A stretch of 64,000 nt of DNA from Phascolomyces articulosus (lineage: Eukaryota; Mucoromycota; Mucoromycetes; Mucorales; Lichtheimiaceae). Under the pieces are notes generated by a model. The model saw nothing but the letters and a program-made list of their open reading frames with translations, did no database searches and was not told where the DNA came from. Positions 24,702-37,165 of this stretch are shown piece by piece. Each line of letters begins with the position of its first letter. The first letter of the stretch is position 1. The translations under genes were made by a program, and so were the position numbers. The stretch is from NCBI GenBank assembly GCA_025677815.1, contig JAIXMP010000003.1, forward strand, positions 1,240,001-1,304,000, read 5' to 3'.

Positions 24702-27378
24702 CTATTGATTACTATGATTATTATGGGGAATTGGTTGAGATGGATCGTGGTTAGGCGGTTCTGCAGAAGCTGCTGCTGGTGGCGGTGGTACTGGAGATTG
24801 AGGGTGTCTTTGTCCAGCCGGTGTTTCGGCATTATTATTATTTATGATATTATTATTGTTATTATTACCAAACCGGAATTGACGCATATATACCAACCAA
24901 CCAACTAAAAGGCATAACCCAAGAATCATCAAACTTTCAATCAATTCATCCTCTTCAGAATACTCGTCATCATCATCATCATCTGAATAATCACTACGCC
25001 CAAAGTTTGGGTCCATGAAATCGTCACTCTCTTCTCGCTCCAATCGCTTGAGATGTTTGCTATATTTCCTTCGCAACTCTTCCTCTGAACTGATTTCCCA
25101 ATGGGCACGTTCATATTCATAAGCTTCAATTTCTTGACGTCGACGTGCTTCTTGGGCGGCTTTGGCTGCCGTTGCCGCAGCTTTATCTACATGCTGTTCT
25201 CTCGATCCATCAACTGTATGATCTCCTGAGCCTTTGCCCTGGCCGTCATTTCTACTATTACCTGAAGTGGCTTTATTCTCATGCATTAGGTCTTGACCTA
25301 CTTCTGTACGTGTGATCCATCCCCAGTAATATCGCAGATATAATTTGGCGAGCGATAATTTGACAGGTAGATAAGCATCCGGATTCATGGATAATGCATT
25401 GTCATAGAAACGTTTGGCCAAATGGAAATCTTTCGTTACACCAAGCCCATTCTCGTACATCCATCCAAGGTTCCACATAGCCATTGGTGAGAGTTCGATT
25501 TCTGCTGCTATTTGATAACACGCTGCTGCCTTTTCATAATCGACTTCTGTACCGATACCACGGAAATAATAATCACCCATTTTTACGCGAGAATCCACAT
25601 TGTTTTGGTTTGCTGATCGTGACCAATAAATGAGTGCACACTGCTCTGCATTTTGATCTCGAGGTGGTTCCTCAGATAAACCAAATATATTCTTCATGCT
25701 CAAAAGTTGCGTATCTATTACAAATGTCGTTAACAAAATAAGTTTATGGTTCGGCTACCAAAACAAAAAAAAAATCAAACATGATTATTTTACCTGTATC
25801 TAAAATATAAGCAACGTTGGATTGAGCTATTTCATAGCCACGTTCGGCAGCAAGCATGTAGTGAAGCAATGCGCTTTCCGTATCACTGTCCATATATTTG
25901 TTATATGCGGTTTCAACTGTTGGATTATGCCAATCACATCGCTCAGCAATGGATTTATAAAACTATTTGTTTTTGTTATGCATTAGCATCTTTAAATTTA
26001 AATACGCATTCTTTTTTTTCAGAATAACACTTTACCGATACAGCCACTTGACATGAAGGATTAAGCCCAATACCTGCTTGATAGAGCTGAGCAAGATACC
26101 ATTGTGCTAAAGGATGCTTTGCTTCTGCTGCCAAAGCAAATAATCGAATGGCATTTGGAAGAGTATTTTCTTGATTAACATATTCAATTGCAAGATTCAC
26201 TTGTGCGTCGGGATTATCTTGATTTACTGCACTTTTAAAATATTCAATTGCTTTGTCGCGACTCTATACTCATGTTTATAAGGTTAAATAGTGTTTATAT
26301 GTAGTATTATGTTTTTCTTCAAAAAAAAGTTAATTTAATTGTTTGTTACCTTTGGAACTACAAGACCTTCTAGATGCATCATTCCCAATCCATTTTGGGA
26401 ATTCGAATCATTTAATTCAGAACCCAGATAAAACCACTTATATGCTCTTTCTGGATCTACCTCAACACCTTCTCCTCTTCTGTACATTTTGCCTAGGTAA
26501 CCAGCAGCTTGACCGATTGCCCGTCCACGTTTGTTATTCAAAAATGCTTCTGTGATTTTTCCTGATGGAAGTTTGTCGATTACTTGTTCAAAAAAGTAGT
26601 AAGCTTCTTTAAAATCTTGTGGTATACTTCGAGTTCCTTGGTAATATATTTGACCAAGCATAAGCTAATTGTTCAAGTATTAAAAAAACCATAAAGATAC
26701 CAAAATGAGTATATTAACAAATAGAATAATAGCAACAACAAAAATAGTGTCTTACTTGAGCTTCAAAATCCCCCTTTGTTTGGGCTAAATATCTCCAATA
26801 TTGTAAGACTTCCTCGATACTGACAGTTCGTTCTGATGTGGCACTATTTGGACGATATCGTTTGTCTGTCATCACACTAGCACCATATCCGTATACACCA
26901 CCCACTTCATCAGAAAGTCGTATTTTTGGTAATGGTGGTGCATAACCACCAGGTGGGCCCGCGAGATAATAATTGATAGCTGTAAACGAGATAAATATGA
27001 GCTAATCATAAAAAATAGATATTCTGGATGCGATTATTTATAGCTTCATAATGTTTACCTTTTTCTGCTACACGTTGATAATAGTAGATGGCATCTTCAC
27101 ATTTCTGTTCCGTTCCAATGCCTAATAAATGACGATAACCAAGTGTCATTTCTGCCGCTGTATCACCCCCATGAGCAGCAAAAGTGTGATACAATAATGC
27201 TTGCGCCTGATCTCTCTCGACAACATTTCCAACACCTGTAGCATACATGAATCCGACCATCTGTTGTGCTGTTGCATTACCAACAGAAGCAAGTTCAGAA
27301 TAATATTCAAATGCAGCTGGATAATTCCTTGGATGTGTATATTTCGCGTACTATTTATTGTTAAATAAATTAAGGTTA

Positions 27379-27437
<59 letters not shown>

Positions 27438-28200
27438 ATGGATCACTCCTAATCTACCATCATTCGTATATAATAAGGCTCATGCATCAAGTTGAAAAAA
27501 GAAATAAATAAATATTTACAAAGTTGATTTCAGCTAGTAAGAACAATGCATCATCATTGCCATAAGTGATACCTGCTTTTTCTAACATTGTTGTAGCAAT
27601 ACGCAGTCGTTCGTCATTTTCGATCGATGGAGGTACTTTTGACGTTGTTAATTTTCCTTTACTATCCCCTTTTATATTAACATCGTCATTGTCAGTGCTC
27701 GTTGTCCAAAATCCGGATATAATGGTTTTAACGGCCGTTAAAGCTGAATCGAAAGCACCATCTGATGCTATTAATGAATTATCTCCTTTTGAAGTCGTTG
27801 ACGCACTGTTTTCAATGGCATTTAAATATTGTAAAGCAACTCGATATAATAATTGACCTATCAAATCCATCCAACGTTACTGTACGTAATACCCATGTAT
27901 TTTTTCCACATCACACTTTCTTTTTTTGGTACCTTGTTCTTCAGGATTAACAGTTGAACTAGAGTCAGGATGTTCAACTTGAGTATGTAAGGTCTATATA
28001 TTGATATTAATATTCGAGATTAAATATGAATTCGTACTATTTCTTTGTTGATTTATATTGGATCGTACATGTTGATCGTCTGGTGTTGGACTAGTCGATT
28101 CAGATAACTCGTCGCTCGCTAAACTCCTGCTGGAAAGGAGCAAGGCTGCAATGGCTATAATATAATATTCATATATATAAATCCCAGAGAGGAAAAGCAT
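24702..28200 (-). CDS. HRD3: Hrd3/SEL1L-type ERAD adaptor with Sel1 repeats
   Basis: Nine exons on the minus strand join in frame: 28069-28200, 27933-27993, 27520-27857, 27059-27350, 26756-26979, 26350-26664, 26036-26263, 25794-25962, 24702-25714, giving 923 aa. An N-terminal signal peptide (YIIAIAALLLSSRSLASDE) is followed by many Sel1-like repeats, for example AQQMVGFMYATGVGNVVERD, AALGYR-type and AMWNLGWMYENGLGVTKDF blocks. The SEL1L hallmark GPPGGYAPPLPKIRLSDEVGG lies at about residue 280. Near the C-terminus is a single TM (SLMILGLCLLVGWLVYM) followed by a Pro/Asn-rich cytosolic tail. Hrd3/SEL1L presents misfolded ER lumenal proteins to the Hrd1 ubiquitin ligase. The first two exons are poorly conserved; phase alone fixes their joins. 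It is divergent to the Yth1 gene. Confidence 0.92.
27381..27437. repeat. (TA)n(TG)n microsatellite inside an HRD3 intron
   Basis: About 35 bases of perfect TA repeat run directly into about 20 bases of TG repeat. It lies within the intron between exons 3 and 4 of the Hrd3-like gene (27351-27519), so it does not alter the protein. Confidence 0.95.
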
Positions 28201-28478
28201 GTTTTATAATTCAGTAATTATTCTTAATAAGTCTAAATAAAAATAAATTGTCATTTAGACCTTACATGACAAGCAGAGCAATCTTGTACGTGTTACGACC
28301 ATTGGCAGAAGCGGGTTCAGAGCATAAAACCGTGGCGCAAACCAATTTGCTGCTCTCTGGTCCTTTATCAAAGCGGACTTTTTTTGTGTAATGTTCTGCT
28401 TCTGTTGTCGTCGCATTTTTGATGAATTTCAAAGAACTTTTCAAAGAACTTTTCTAAATATCTTTACCTTAAACCAAA
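28201..28478. promoter_or_regulatory. Shared divergent promoter of HRD3 and YTH1-like genes
   Basis: Only 278 bases separate the two start codons, so both promoters and 5' leaders must lie here. A 60-codon minus-strand frame inside it has no family support. No specific factor site is claimed. Confidence 0.55.
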
Positions 28479-29573
28479 ATGATTCTTGTACCTCCAATCT
28501 TTTCAGTCGAACATAAACATTTGACTTTTGACTTTGAAGATTATATTAAAAGCGAATTAGGATTAGATCTCAATAACCAAAATAAACGAGAAGGTTTGTT
28601 TTTCTCTTTTAAAATACCCTTTCAAAAATCATTATAAATAGTTATCATGTTCTCTTTTTGTGGTTGCCATTGTTCGATTTTTTATAAATGAACTTTTTTT
28701 TTCAATAAACATTCATTTTATTTATTCGGTCAAAGAAACAAAAGCTTATTAACATTTGATTATTAATATTTAAATAAAGATGAGCAAGTGTGTAAATATT
28801 TCTTAAAAGGAGCATGTACGAAAGGATCACATTGTCAGTTTAAACATTCACGAACGGGAGATCGAGACAAGTCTGTTGTTTGTAAACATTGGCTTCGTGG
28901 TTTATGTAAAAAAGGGGATAGTTGTGAATTTCTTCACGTATTCAATATGAAAAAGATGCCTGAATGTTGGTTTTACTCAAAATATGGTGAATGTTGTAAC
29001 GGCGATGAATGTATGTATTTACATATTGATCCAGAAAGCAAACAAAAAGAATGCCCGTGGTATGCTCGAGGATTCTGTAAACATGGTAAGGTTATCTTTT
29101 TATATACAATGGGGATCAATTTATGTTTTAAAGAAAAAAATGTAACTAACCTATAAGTATCCTTTATTGTAGGACCCAATTGTCGGCATAAACATGTACG
29201 TAAAATGGTGTGTCAAAACTACTTGACAGGTTTTTGTCCCGATGGATTGAATTGTCCAAACGGACATCCGAAATATGAATTACCAACCATGTATGGAAAT
29301 GAAGGTGGTGGACCAGGTGATGATCGTCAACAACATCAACAACAGCATCAGCAACAGCAAAATCATAATCAACAACCGCAACAGCAGGATTCTGATGATA
29401 TGCCACAGCGTGCAACCCATATCAATCGACCACAAAGCGGATTCTATCGAAAATTGGAAGATGTTACATGTTATAAATGTGGCCAACAAGGTCACTATGC
29501 CAACCGTTGCCCACAAGGACGTAGCAACAACAACGGAGGTGGAGGTGGCAACTCCCGACATCACAATAATTAG
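28479..29573 (+). CDS. YTH1: Yth1/CPSF30 CCCH zinc-finger mRNA 3'-end processing factor
   Basis: Three exons, 28479-28593, 28780-29085 and 29173-29573, give 273 aa. Five tandem CCCH fingers (C-x7/8-C-x4/5-C-x3-H) begin at about residue 42 with CKYFLKGACTKGSHCQFKH and end with CPDGLNCPNGH. A Gln/His-rich linker (about 180-210) and a C-terminal CCHC zinc knuckle (CYKCGQQGHYANRC) follow. Five fingers plus a knuckle is the metazoan CPSF30 architecture; budding yeast Yth1 lacks the knuckle. The protein is part of the cleavage and polyadenylation factor and recognises the poly(A) signal in the nucleus. ATG 28479 begins a short exon with MILVPPIFSVEHKHLTFDFE, the expected N-terminus. A Gly-rich tail follows the knuckle. 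Confidence 0.94.
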
Positions 29574-30027
29574 AAATCCAGTTAGATATTACATCACTAT
29601 ACAGCTACGACTACTCTCACACACAAAATATAAAATAAAAGGATGAATAAGCAAAACCAATAATATAGTTAGAAAAGCTAGTATTTTCCGACTGTACTTG
29701 TGCATTTTTTTGTTATACTATTCCATTCCCTCCCATTCTGTAAATAAACCAATCATGTCTTGATACTATGTGTTCGACTTAGGGAAAGGAGTTGCTGAGT
29801 TAAAAATTATGACAAATCCTCAGACCCTGATATCCAATGATTGAGGTAGAGTCTAATCTTATTTGACGCTGAAAAACAAGCCGAACCAGGACTGTAGATA
29901 AAGAATATTACTCGTCAAACCAATCGAAAAAAAAAATATAAAGTAAACACTCAAACCACAAACACAATTCCAACTTTTTCTCATCTTCCTCTTCTTCCAC
30001 CTTTTCTTTTCTTTTCGATACATTATA
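29574..30027. other. Intergenic spacer
   Basis: No gene. It holds the Yth1 3' UTR and, at its right end, a CT-rich leader (29965-30025) immediately before the next ATG. Confidence 0.45.
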
Positions 30028-31534
30028 ATGCGTACCACAATTTTCAGTAGTCTCGCATTAATTGGTGCTTTGGCTTCTTTCGCAACTGCTCATGGCGATC
30101 ATGAAGAATATGGTCAAATGCCTATTGTATCGGGACCTTCTGAAATTACCAATCTCTTTGAACGTCCTGTCTTAGAGAAGGATAGTTATGTTCCATCATT
30201 CGCTGGTATTTCAACCTTTGCCCATTTACCTTATCGTCAATGTTGGGAAGAAGACTCTGTTGATGATTATGATATTGCAGTTATTGGTATGTTTTTTTTG
30301 TTTTTAATATTTCCCCGCAGTTTTTTGTTTTGTTTGTTTCCGGTGTTACCTCCGTGTGAAAAATAATCTAACACTTGATGCATAAAATTTTTAAAATTAA
30401 TAAATAAAACAGGTACTCCATATGATATTGGTGTTACATTTAGAACTGGTGCTCGATTTGGTCCTTCTGCTATTCGTGAAGGTTCTAAGCGTATCAAGGT
30501 ATGTTTATAGGAGGGTATCATTAAGATGGGAAAGAAAAAGGGAAAAAGCAAAGGGAGGAGTGGATTAAAATGATAAAAGATAAGAGAGCACATAGACTTA
30601 TCTTTTTTTATGGGTTTTTATATATTTTTATCTCTAGGGTTATAATATGGAAGTGGGTATCAATCCATTCAGATCATGGGCTAAAATGGTTGATTGTGGT
30701 GACGTTCCATTTGAACCATTCAGCGCTGAACATGCTATGAAGCAAATTGAAGACTATGCCAAGTATCTCTTGCTTCGTCCTCCTCAGGTTGGTGAAACTG
30801 ACGTAAAGCCACCTCGTTTGATTACTTTGGGTGGTGACCACACTATTCTTTTACCCGTTCTCCGCTCTATGCGTGCTGCTCACAACAAACCTGTTCAAGT
30901 GATTCATTTTGATGCACATGTTGATACTTGGTAAGATAATATTTTTTTTGTTTGAATATTTATATTTATAAAAAGATGTTCATTTGATTAATACTTTATT
31001 GATTTTTTTAACTACAGGGCTCCAGAAATTTATAATGTCAAGTCGCAGCAATCGAAATACAACCATGGCAACCCCTTGTATCACGCTGCTAAGGAAGGAT
31101 TAGTCGCTAACGGAACTTCAATGCACGTTGGTATCAGATCAACCTTGTACGATGAAGAAGATCTTGCTCGCGATACAGCACTTGGTTTCAACATTATCAA
31201 GGCTAATGATATCTTTAAACTCGGTGTTGATGGTATTGTTGAACGTATGCATGAAATTCTTGGTCCTAAGGAAGATTCTTTGGTCTACTTGTCTGTTGAT
31301 ATTGATGTTATTGACCCAAGCATGGCTCCCGCTACTGGTACACCCGAAACTGGTGGTTTCTTGACTCGTGAAATGCGTTACATTCTCCGTAGCTTGCAAG
31401 GTTACAACCTCGTTGGTATGGATGTAGTGGAAGTTTCACCTGCCTACGATACTCAAGCCCAATTGACTTCTTTCCTTGCTGCTGATCTTATCTATGAAGT
31501 CATGTCTATGATGGTCAAGGCTGGAGAACAATAA
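30028..31534 (+). CDS. Agmatinase/arginase-family ureohydrolase with signal peptide
   Basis: Four exons, 30028-30286, 30413-30498, 30638-30930 and 31018-31534, give 384 aa. A cleavable-looking signal peptide (TIFSSLALIGALASFATAHG) is followed by a full ureohydrolase domain. The Mn-binding motifs are GGDHTILLPVLRS, HFDAHVDTW (Asp-Ala-His-x-Asp) and YLSVDIDVIDPSMAPATGTPE, with MDVVEVSPAYD near the end. The family hydrolyses guanidino compounds (arginine, agmatine, guanidinobutyrate) to urea and an amine. The GTPYDIGVTFRTGARFGPSAIR block and the SVDIDVIDP form fit agmatinase/guanidinobutyrase better than classical arginase, but substrate cannot be settled from sequence. The signal peptide suggests a secreted or vacuolar/ER-lumen enzyme. 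Related secreted agmatinase-like proteins exist in fungi. Confidence 0.88.
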
Positions 31535-31921
31535 ACTAATCGTCATAGTAGTAGTAGATGCTGTATTATTCTTACTATACCTTTTAAAAAAAACTGTATA
31601 ATAATAAATATGTAAATAAAATAGAAATTAATACTTAAAACATAATAAAAACAACTGTCCTATATAACTATATAATCATTTGTGCCATGCAATATAGTAT
31701 CTAATAATACTAAATATACACTGCGAGCTGATGTCATCTCTACGTAAATAAAAAAAATCTGTGTTTATTTCTTATTGTTGGTCTATCACCAATAAAAATA
31801 GTGGAGAGTCTTGAAGCATAAGTATACACTTAAATTAAGTTGAGTAAAAAAATTTGTGAAGTAATAAACGTCATTTCTGGATTATTAGAATATCGTGTAC
31901 CATCCCCTGATTCTTAAATTA
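31535..31921. other. Convergent intergenic region
   Basis: Tail-to-tail spacer between the agmatinase-like and P450 genes, AT-rich. It holds both 3' UTRs, and nothing else is visible. Confidence 0.45.
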
Positions 31922-34451
31922 TTAAACAAGGCGATTAGAGCGTTCAACAAAACGAAGTTTTGCATTCAGTGGTTTAATCACAATTCCTCCATCGTAACAC
32001 TCATCCAAATTAGGATACAAAGGCTTTCCTGTATCATCCAAAGGGGGCTCGATACTTGAGGTTGCAAAGACTCGGACCCAAACGTGAAACATTTGTATTT
32101 CAGACTGTGCATGTAAAAAATAAGCTATAGTCAGATTTTTGTAATGTTCTCTGCATTTATACAACCAATACAACAAAACTTACCAAAAACACACCAGGAC
32201 AAAGTCGCCTTTATATATAAAAAAAATTAAAGAATGCAGTTTGTATATGATATGACGCTATTGTTATCTATTATACCCTACTACTGTTGCGTTTCTGTAT
32301 TTTTCCTTTTCATCCTTACCTTCCCCAACCAAACATAAATTGATCACGCTTCTCGATATTTGCATTGACTGATGCAGAAAGTGTTGATAAGTCGTTCATG
32401 AAACGTTCAGGCATAAACTGGTCTGGATTAACGTAATAATCTGTACTACGGCACATAGTATATGTGTTGGCTAAGATGGATGTTCCTTTTGGAATAAAAT
32501 ATCCATTATATTCAACTGTATGAAGAACCATATATCAATCTCTTTTAAGTATATATAAAACAATAAGTTTTTTTTTTCCAGATGATCCATACATTTCACT
32601 AACTTCAAACAAAAAGCATACTTACAATCTTGAGTACATCGATGAGGAAGGATGAGATGAACTGCCGGTCTATATCTGAGGCATTCTTTTTGTGTAGAAA
32701 GCATGAATGGCAGACTTTCTCTCTCCTCAAATTCAGGGTATCGATTGTATTTTTGAATAAACAAATCGATTTCTTGTTGGATTCTTTTTTGAATTTCCTT
32801 GTGATGACACAGGATCACAAATGCCCATGATATTGTTATCGCTGTAGTATCACCACCAGCATTTATCATATCGTCTTATTATATAGTATGATATAATTAC
32901 GCATAATAAGAACAATACAAAATCAGAAAGGTTATAGAAGAAACTATTTTTAATGCATTGTTACAATAGACTTACTCAGAGTTACAAGTATGTCTTCGTC
33001 TTCAAAAGTTCCATTCTCTTCTTTAGCTTTATACATATCCTTGGCGAGACAAGGTGTATCACTATCGAGTGCCTCTCTGATCAAATTTTGGTAGAGTGGT
33101 CCTCTTATATTCGTCATGTAGTCTTCCATTTCTTTCTCACTACTTTTCTTGAAAAAGTTAAGTAGCCATCCAAACACAGGTAAAAATGAATGCATATTTT
33201 CTTCAGCTGCTCCCCACTTCATGACATTGTCAACAACTTCAACCATAGAGATGTATAACGGATCCTCTACTGATGAGAAAGTTCTTCCAAAGGATAAATA
33301 CATTGCGGCATTGGTGGATGGTAATCGTGAAACTTTGACAATATCTACAGTGTCTTGTTCAGTTGTATATTTGCAAAGTAATTCAGCCAATCGCTCTGAC
33401 TCTATTTTGATTGTACTGGTAATTCGTTCTACTCTTTTAGAAGAAAGGACGTCTTGGACTGTAAAACACGTGTGCAGTTAATTATTATTATTATTATTAT
33501 TATTATTGCATCTTTACTACAAAGTACTTTGATGCCATATAACCGTGACTCTAGCAATATTAATTTTTATTGTTAATACGTACCCACTGCACGGCATTTT
33601 TTCCATCGTTTGTCAGGTTTTGCAAATGTTGGACCCCTTTTAGTAAAAAATGTAGGCGGTTAATTAATGCAAAATTCATTTATCCATTTTATTTTTTCAA
33701 GAAAACGTTGAAGAATAACAACAAATAAAAATAGTGCAATTTTACATCGCCATGTTGATAGTTACCTCCCTCCAAGTGAAAAATACTTGGACAAGAAGGT
33801 ATTATAGGATCGGTCTGAAGTGATGGTTCCTTTACCTTTGAGAATGTCATTAGCAATAAATTTATCACCTACAACTAACCATGGCTGAACACCCATATTT
33901 ATGTATAGGAGAGGTCCTGGATATATAGCACCGTGTCAAAAGTTTAATAAATACCATTAACGTTTGAGAATAATCCTTTATAAAATTTGAAAAATACAAA
34001 ACCATGTTTTTGGTGCCATTCATCGAATTTGGGCGCAGGCATACAGGTAAACAGTTGGAAAATATGTCCTATTTTAGATATATCAATGTCCTGTGCTTAT
34101 TAACATCCATTATTGATAGGTTCTCAGTATTGAGTTCTTGATTGAACGTGAATATATATATATTCTGATTAAAAACAATGTCAGCATCATAATAAACGTA
34201 CCAAAATAAGGAATGCTACCCGGTGGGGATGGGGGCTTCTTTAAACCTTTTGGAATATTTTTTGCTATTCTTCTGGATGAGGCTACTGGATACAAATAAT
34301 CATAATAGTAGTATATAATACCCCACAAAGTCAAGGCAGTTGTTACGGAAGTAATAACCGCAGTTATTCTACCCATTGGATACTCATGAAAAAAAAGTCG
34401 TTTTTTTAGAAAGGTACCCGGTTTGCTATCCAAAATTGAGACAAGGAACAT
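31922..34451 (-). CDS. Cytochrome P450 monooxygenase
   Basis: Nine minus-strand exons join in frame: 34202-34451, 34003-34068, 33766-33916, 33584-33636, 32976-33458, 32626-32874, 32320-32515, 32184-32208, 31922-32104, giving 551 aa, a usual microsomal P450 length. An N-terminal TM anchor (ITAVITSVTTALTLWGIIYYY) is followed by a Pro-rich hinge (KKPPSPPGSIPYFG). The I-helix oxygen-activation motif is AGGDTT, the K-helix ExxR is in QKECLRYRP, the PERF motif is present (PDQFMPERF), and the heme loop is FMFGWGRRLCPG, its Cys being the axial ligand. The Cys codon lies in a 25-nt exon (32184-32208). P450s in the ER membrane oxidise lipids, sterols or xenobiotics; the substrate is unknown. An upstream in-frame Met versus one at about 34376 leaves the exact start open. 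Confidence 0.92.
33480..33508. repeat. (ATT)n microsatellite in a P450 intron
   Basis: About nine ATT units lie within the intron between P450 exons 4 and 5 (33459-33583). Confidence 0.9.
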
Positions 34452-34797
34452 GTTGATAGATTGGCTTAAAGAAAGTCAAGTAATTTATACTGTAATCTCC
34501 TATTATATATCCAGGAAATGGTGAGGCATATATGTATATTGATCGAGGAGACTGCTCAAGAAATAAAAATCCTGGCGAGAGAGAGATTTAAATAATCAAA
34601 ATAAGTATGTTATTCTTACCTCCAATAATGTATCGAAAAAAAAAACCAAGAAGAAAAGAAAAGAAAAGAAAACTATGCATTACCTCTGTATATAAAGCTT
34701 CCAAGTTGTAGGGAGTCTACATCTTCTCTGCATATATGCACATTTTTTTTATAAATATACCTGTAGAGTTGTGCTTACATTTGACTGCACAGGTTAC

Positions 34798-35280
34798 GTG
34801 CATTCTCTTTTTGCTTTCAAACCTTATTTTTTGCATTCAAACTTTTTTCACAGCCTTTATATACATATATAAACTATTCAATATACAATATTATCCTTTA
34901 CTTGGCTGGTAGGAAAATTCGGAACTACATGAACCAAACGTGCTATATAAAGTACTGACAATATAGCAGCCTTGCGTGGTTTGTTTGTTTTAATTCTTTT
35001 ATACGGTCAAACTGTTATAAAATATTCTTGAGATGGTGTTATGAAGAGAAAGCAAAACAATCTGCTGAAGCAACTTTGTTTCTGAAAATTTTCAAGAGGT
35101 AAGAAAGGCAATGGAAGCTTTATTATTATGATACTGAAAAAAATGTATGATACGTGTTAAATTATATATATGTGCTTAAATGGTTAATAAATGTATATAA
35201 AGGCTGTGTAAAAGATTTGTATGTAAAAAGAAAATTTTGAATGCAAAAAAATAAGGTTGAATGCAAAAAGAGAATTTCGT
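34798..35280. repeat. Inverted-repeat element (MITE-like) of about 480 bp
   Basis: The left arm (about 34798-34878) and right arm (about 35188-35280) are imperfect reverse complements. Reverse-complemented, the left arm reads ATGTATATAAAGGCTGTG, then GAATGCAAAAAATAAGG and AAAAAGAGAAT, in the same order as the right arm. The right arm carries an extra stretch of about 22 bases that looks like a partial duplication. About 310 bases of AT-rich DNA without a long frame lie between the arms. This is the structure of a non-autonomous DNA transposon or foldback element. Exact ends and target-site duplication were not resolved. Confidence 0.65.
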
Positions 35281-35344
35281 GGGATCTGACGTGTACGTTG
35301 TGAAATGCTGAAACCGTTTATTTATCTTTGCTGGTATGAAGCAT

Positions 35345-37165
35345 ATACTCCGAGCCTGTGGCGAGTTGCGCAGGTTATTTGTATTTTAAAAAAGGAGATC
35401 CATATAACCTCTCGAACTTCCCCCCTATTAGTTTATCATCTGTCATGAGGAAAGTATTTGAATACTGCTTACAAGGCCAACTCCAACAATACAGTGAAGA
35501 AATTGATATCAGCCAAGGCGGTTTCAGAACTGCTCGTGGTGCGACTGATTAAATGTTTTGTCTACAAGAACTATGCCGAATACATCAAGCTACTCATGGT
35601 TCCCCCCTACAATAACTTCCCTTGACATAAAGGCAGCTTATGTTATAGTGGATCGAGACGTAGTTTGAAAACAATTACAACATTCACCCTCTCCCTTTCT
35701 TTCCCTCCTTAAAAGCTTATTTAATGATGTTCAAATTGAAGTATTAATCTCTAACACTCCTGTGTCCCGTCGTTTTTCCCCTTCTACTGGAGTTCTTTAG
35801 GGCTCCATTCTCTCTCCCTTTCTCTATTCTCTTTATATTAATAGTTTACCTGCCTTGCTCAGGTGTAGGGGTTATGATTCCAGTCTACGCGTACCAAACC
35901 AACACTCTAATATTGTTGGAGATATAGACGAGGACGATATCCAACAACAAACCTCTTACCTACGACACCAACTCTATACAATAACATACTTTTATACGGC
36001 CATTACCAACACTATCTTGTCTGCTTTTTGCAGAAGATGGCGTCCTCATCAGCACCTCCAGCTTGATGCAGCACCTCCTGGCTCTCTGTAAAGAACACAA
36101 CACATCACTCGGTTATAGCTGGAATCCTAAAAAAATGTGTGATTGTGGCACCTTCTACTTCTACCAACACCTACCGCTTATGTAATACACTATCCCAACA
36201 GTAACACATTTTGAATATCTAGGAGTGCCATTCAACAATCGTGGGCGCATTGATGCCAAAAAAACTCATTGACGATAACCCCTTGTCAGCTATTACTAGT
36301 ATGCGTGTTCTGAAATGTATTGGACTAAACTCCTCCTATTTATCCCGTCTACTCGCCAGCTGTTTGTATGCACAGTTTACCCGACCCAAGCTCGAGTATG
36401 GACTTGCAATCACCTCACTCACCAAAACTCAGACTGAAGCACTGGATAAAGCACAAAATGACTGCCTAAGAATGATATATGGTGCTCATCAACGTTCTGA
36501 AACAAAAATCATGCGTCACCTAGTCAAACTACCCAGCATGGCAGAACGTGTCACTACCCTCCAAAGTAAATTCTTCGAGTGAACTACTTACCAGATGACA
36601 CCTTTTATCTCAACACTACTTACATCACTGATTGATACATCCAGTAGCCGCTGGAATAAACTGTGCAATACACCACTGTGGATGAGCATTCCTCTACCGC
36701 AAGAAGAAATTTCACATTCAGAACTGAAACAAGCTATACGTCAATACCAACAAGATACTCTGGATAATATGCGTTCAGCCCTTTTTGGCTCTCTCCAGTT
36801 GACACGTTGCTTACCGAAAATCAGCATCGATCCTATTATGTGGATACCAATGACAAGGAAGGAAAGGAGACGTTGTATTCGTTGGCGACTTGGTTGGCTC
36901 CCAAGTGGAAGAGATAAACTTTGTCATAACTGCTTTTCCTCCACCCTCACGAGAAGACATGCCATCGACTGCCTAAACATGCACTTTTGCCTCCATATAT
37001 CTCGGAACACCAGCACTGATCCGCTCTCCTACCGACTGAATCAGCTACCAAAATCACAACCCAAGTACTTCCCCCCGCCGAATTCAACACCTCAAAACTC
37101 ACTGCCCCATAATATATCAAATCCTCTCAGAAGTCGATTCACTACACCACCTAACAGTTAACCAC
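35345..37165 (+). mobile_element. Degenerate LINE (non-LTR) retrotransposon, RT and 3' region
   Basis: A broken reverse-transcriptase reading runs through several frames. KKGDPYNLSNFPPISLSSVMRK and ISQGGFRTARGATD (35385-35551) are RT fingers and region 2. Then come LDIKAAY (about 35618), GVL-stop-GSILSPFLYSLYINSLPALLR (about 35790-35865) and a shifted FADD-type region (about 36020). FEYLGVPFNN (about 36210) and LLASCLYAQFTRPKLEYGL follow. The 3' part has RKERRRCIRWRLGWLPSGRD with CHNC...H...C, the terminal zinc region of many fungal and animal LINEs. In-frame stops and frameshifts show it is dead. The 5' end (ORF1, endonuclease) is not seen, so it is probably 5' truncated, as is common for LINEs. 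Confidence 0.85.

Noticed and set aside
28262..28444. 60-codon minus-strand frame upstream of HRD3
   Set aside because: No family features; lies in the divergent promoter and cannot be spliced in phase to the signal-peptide exon.
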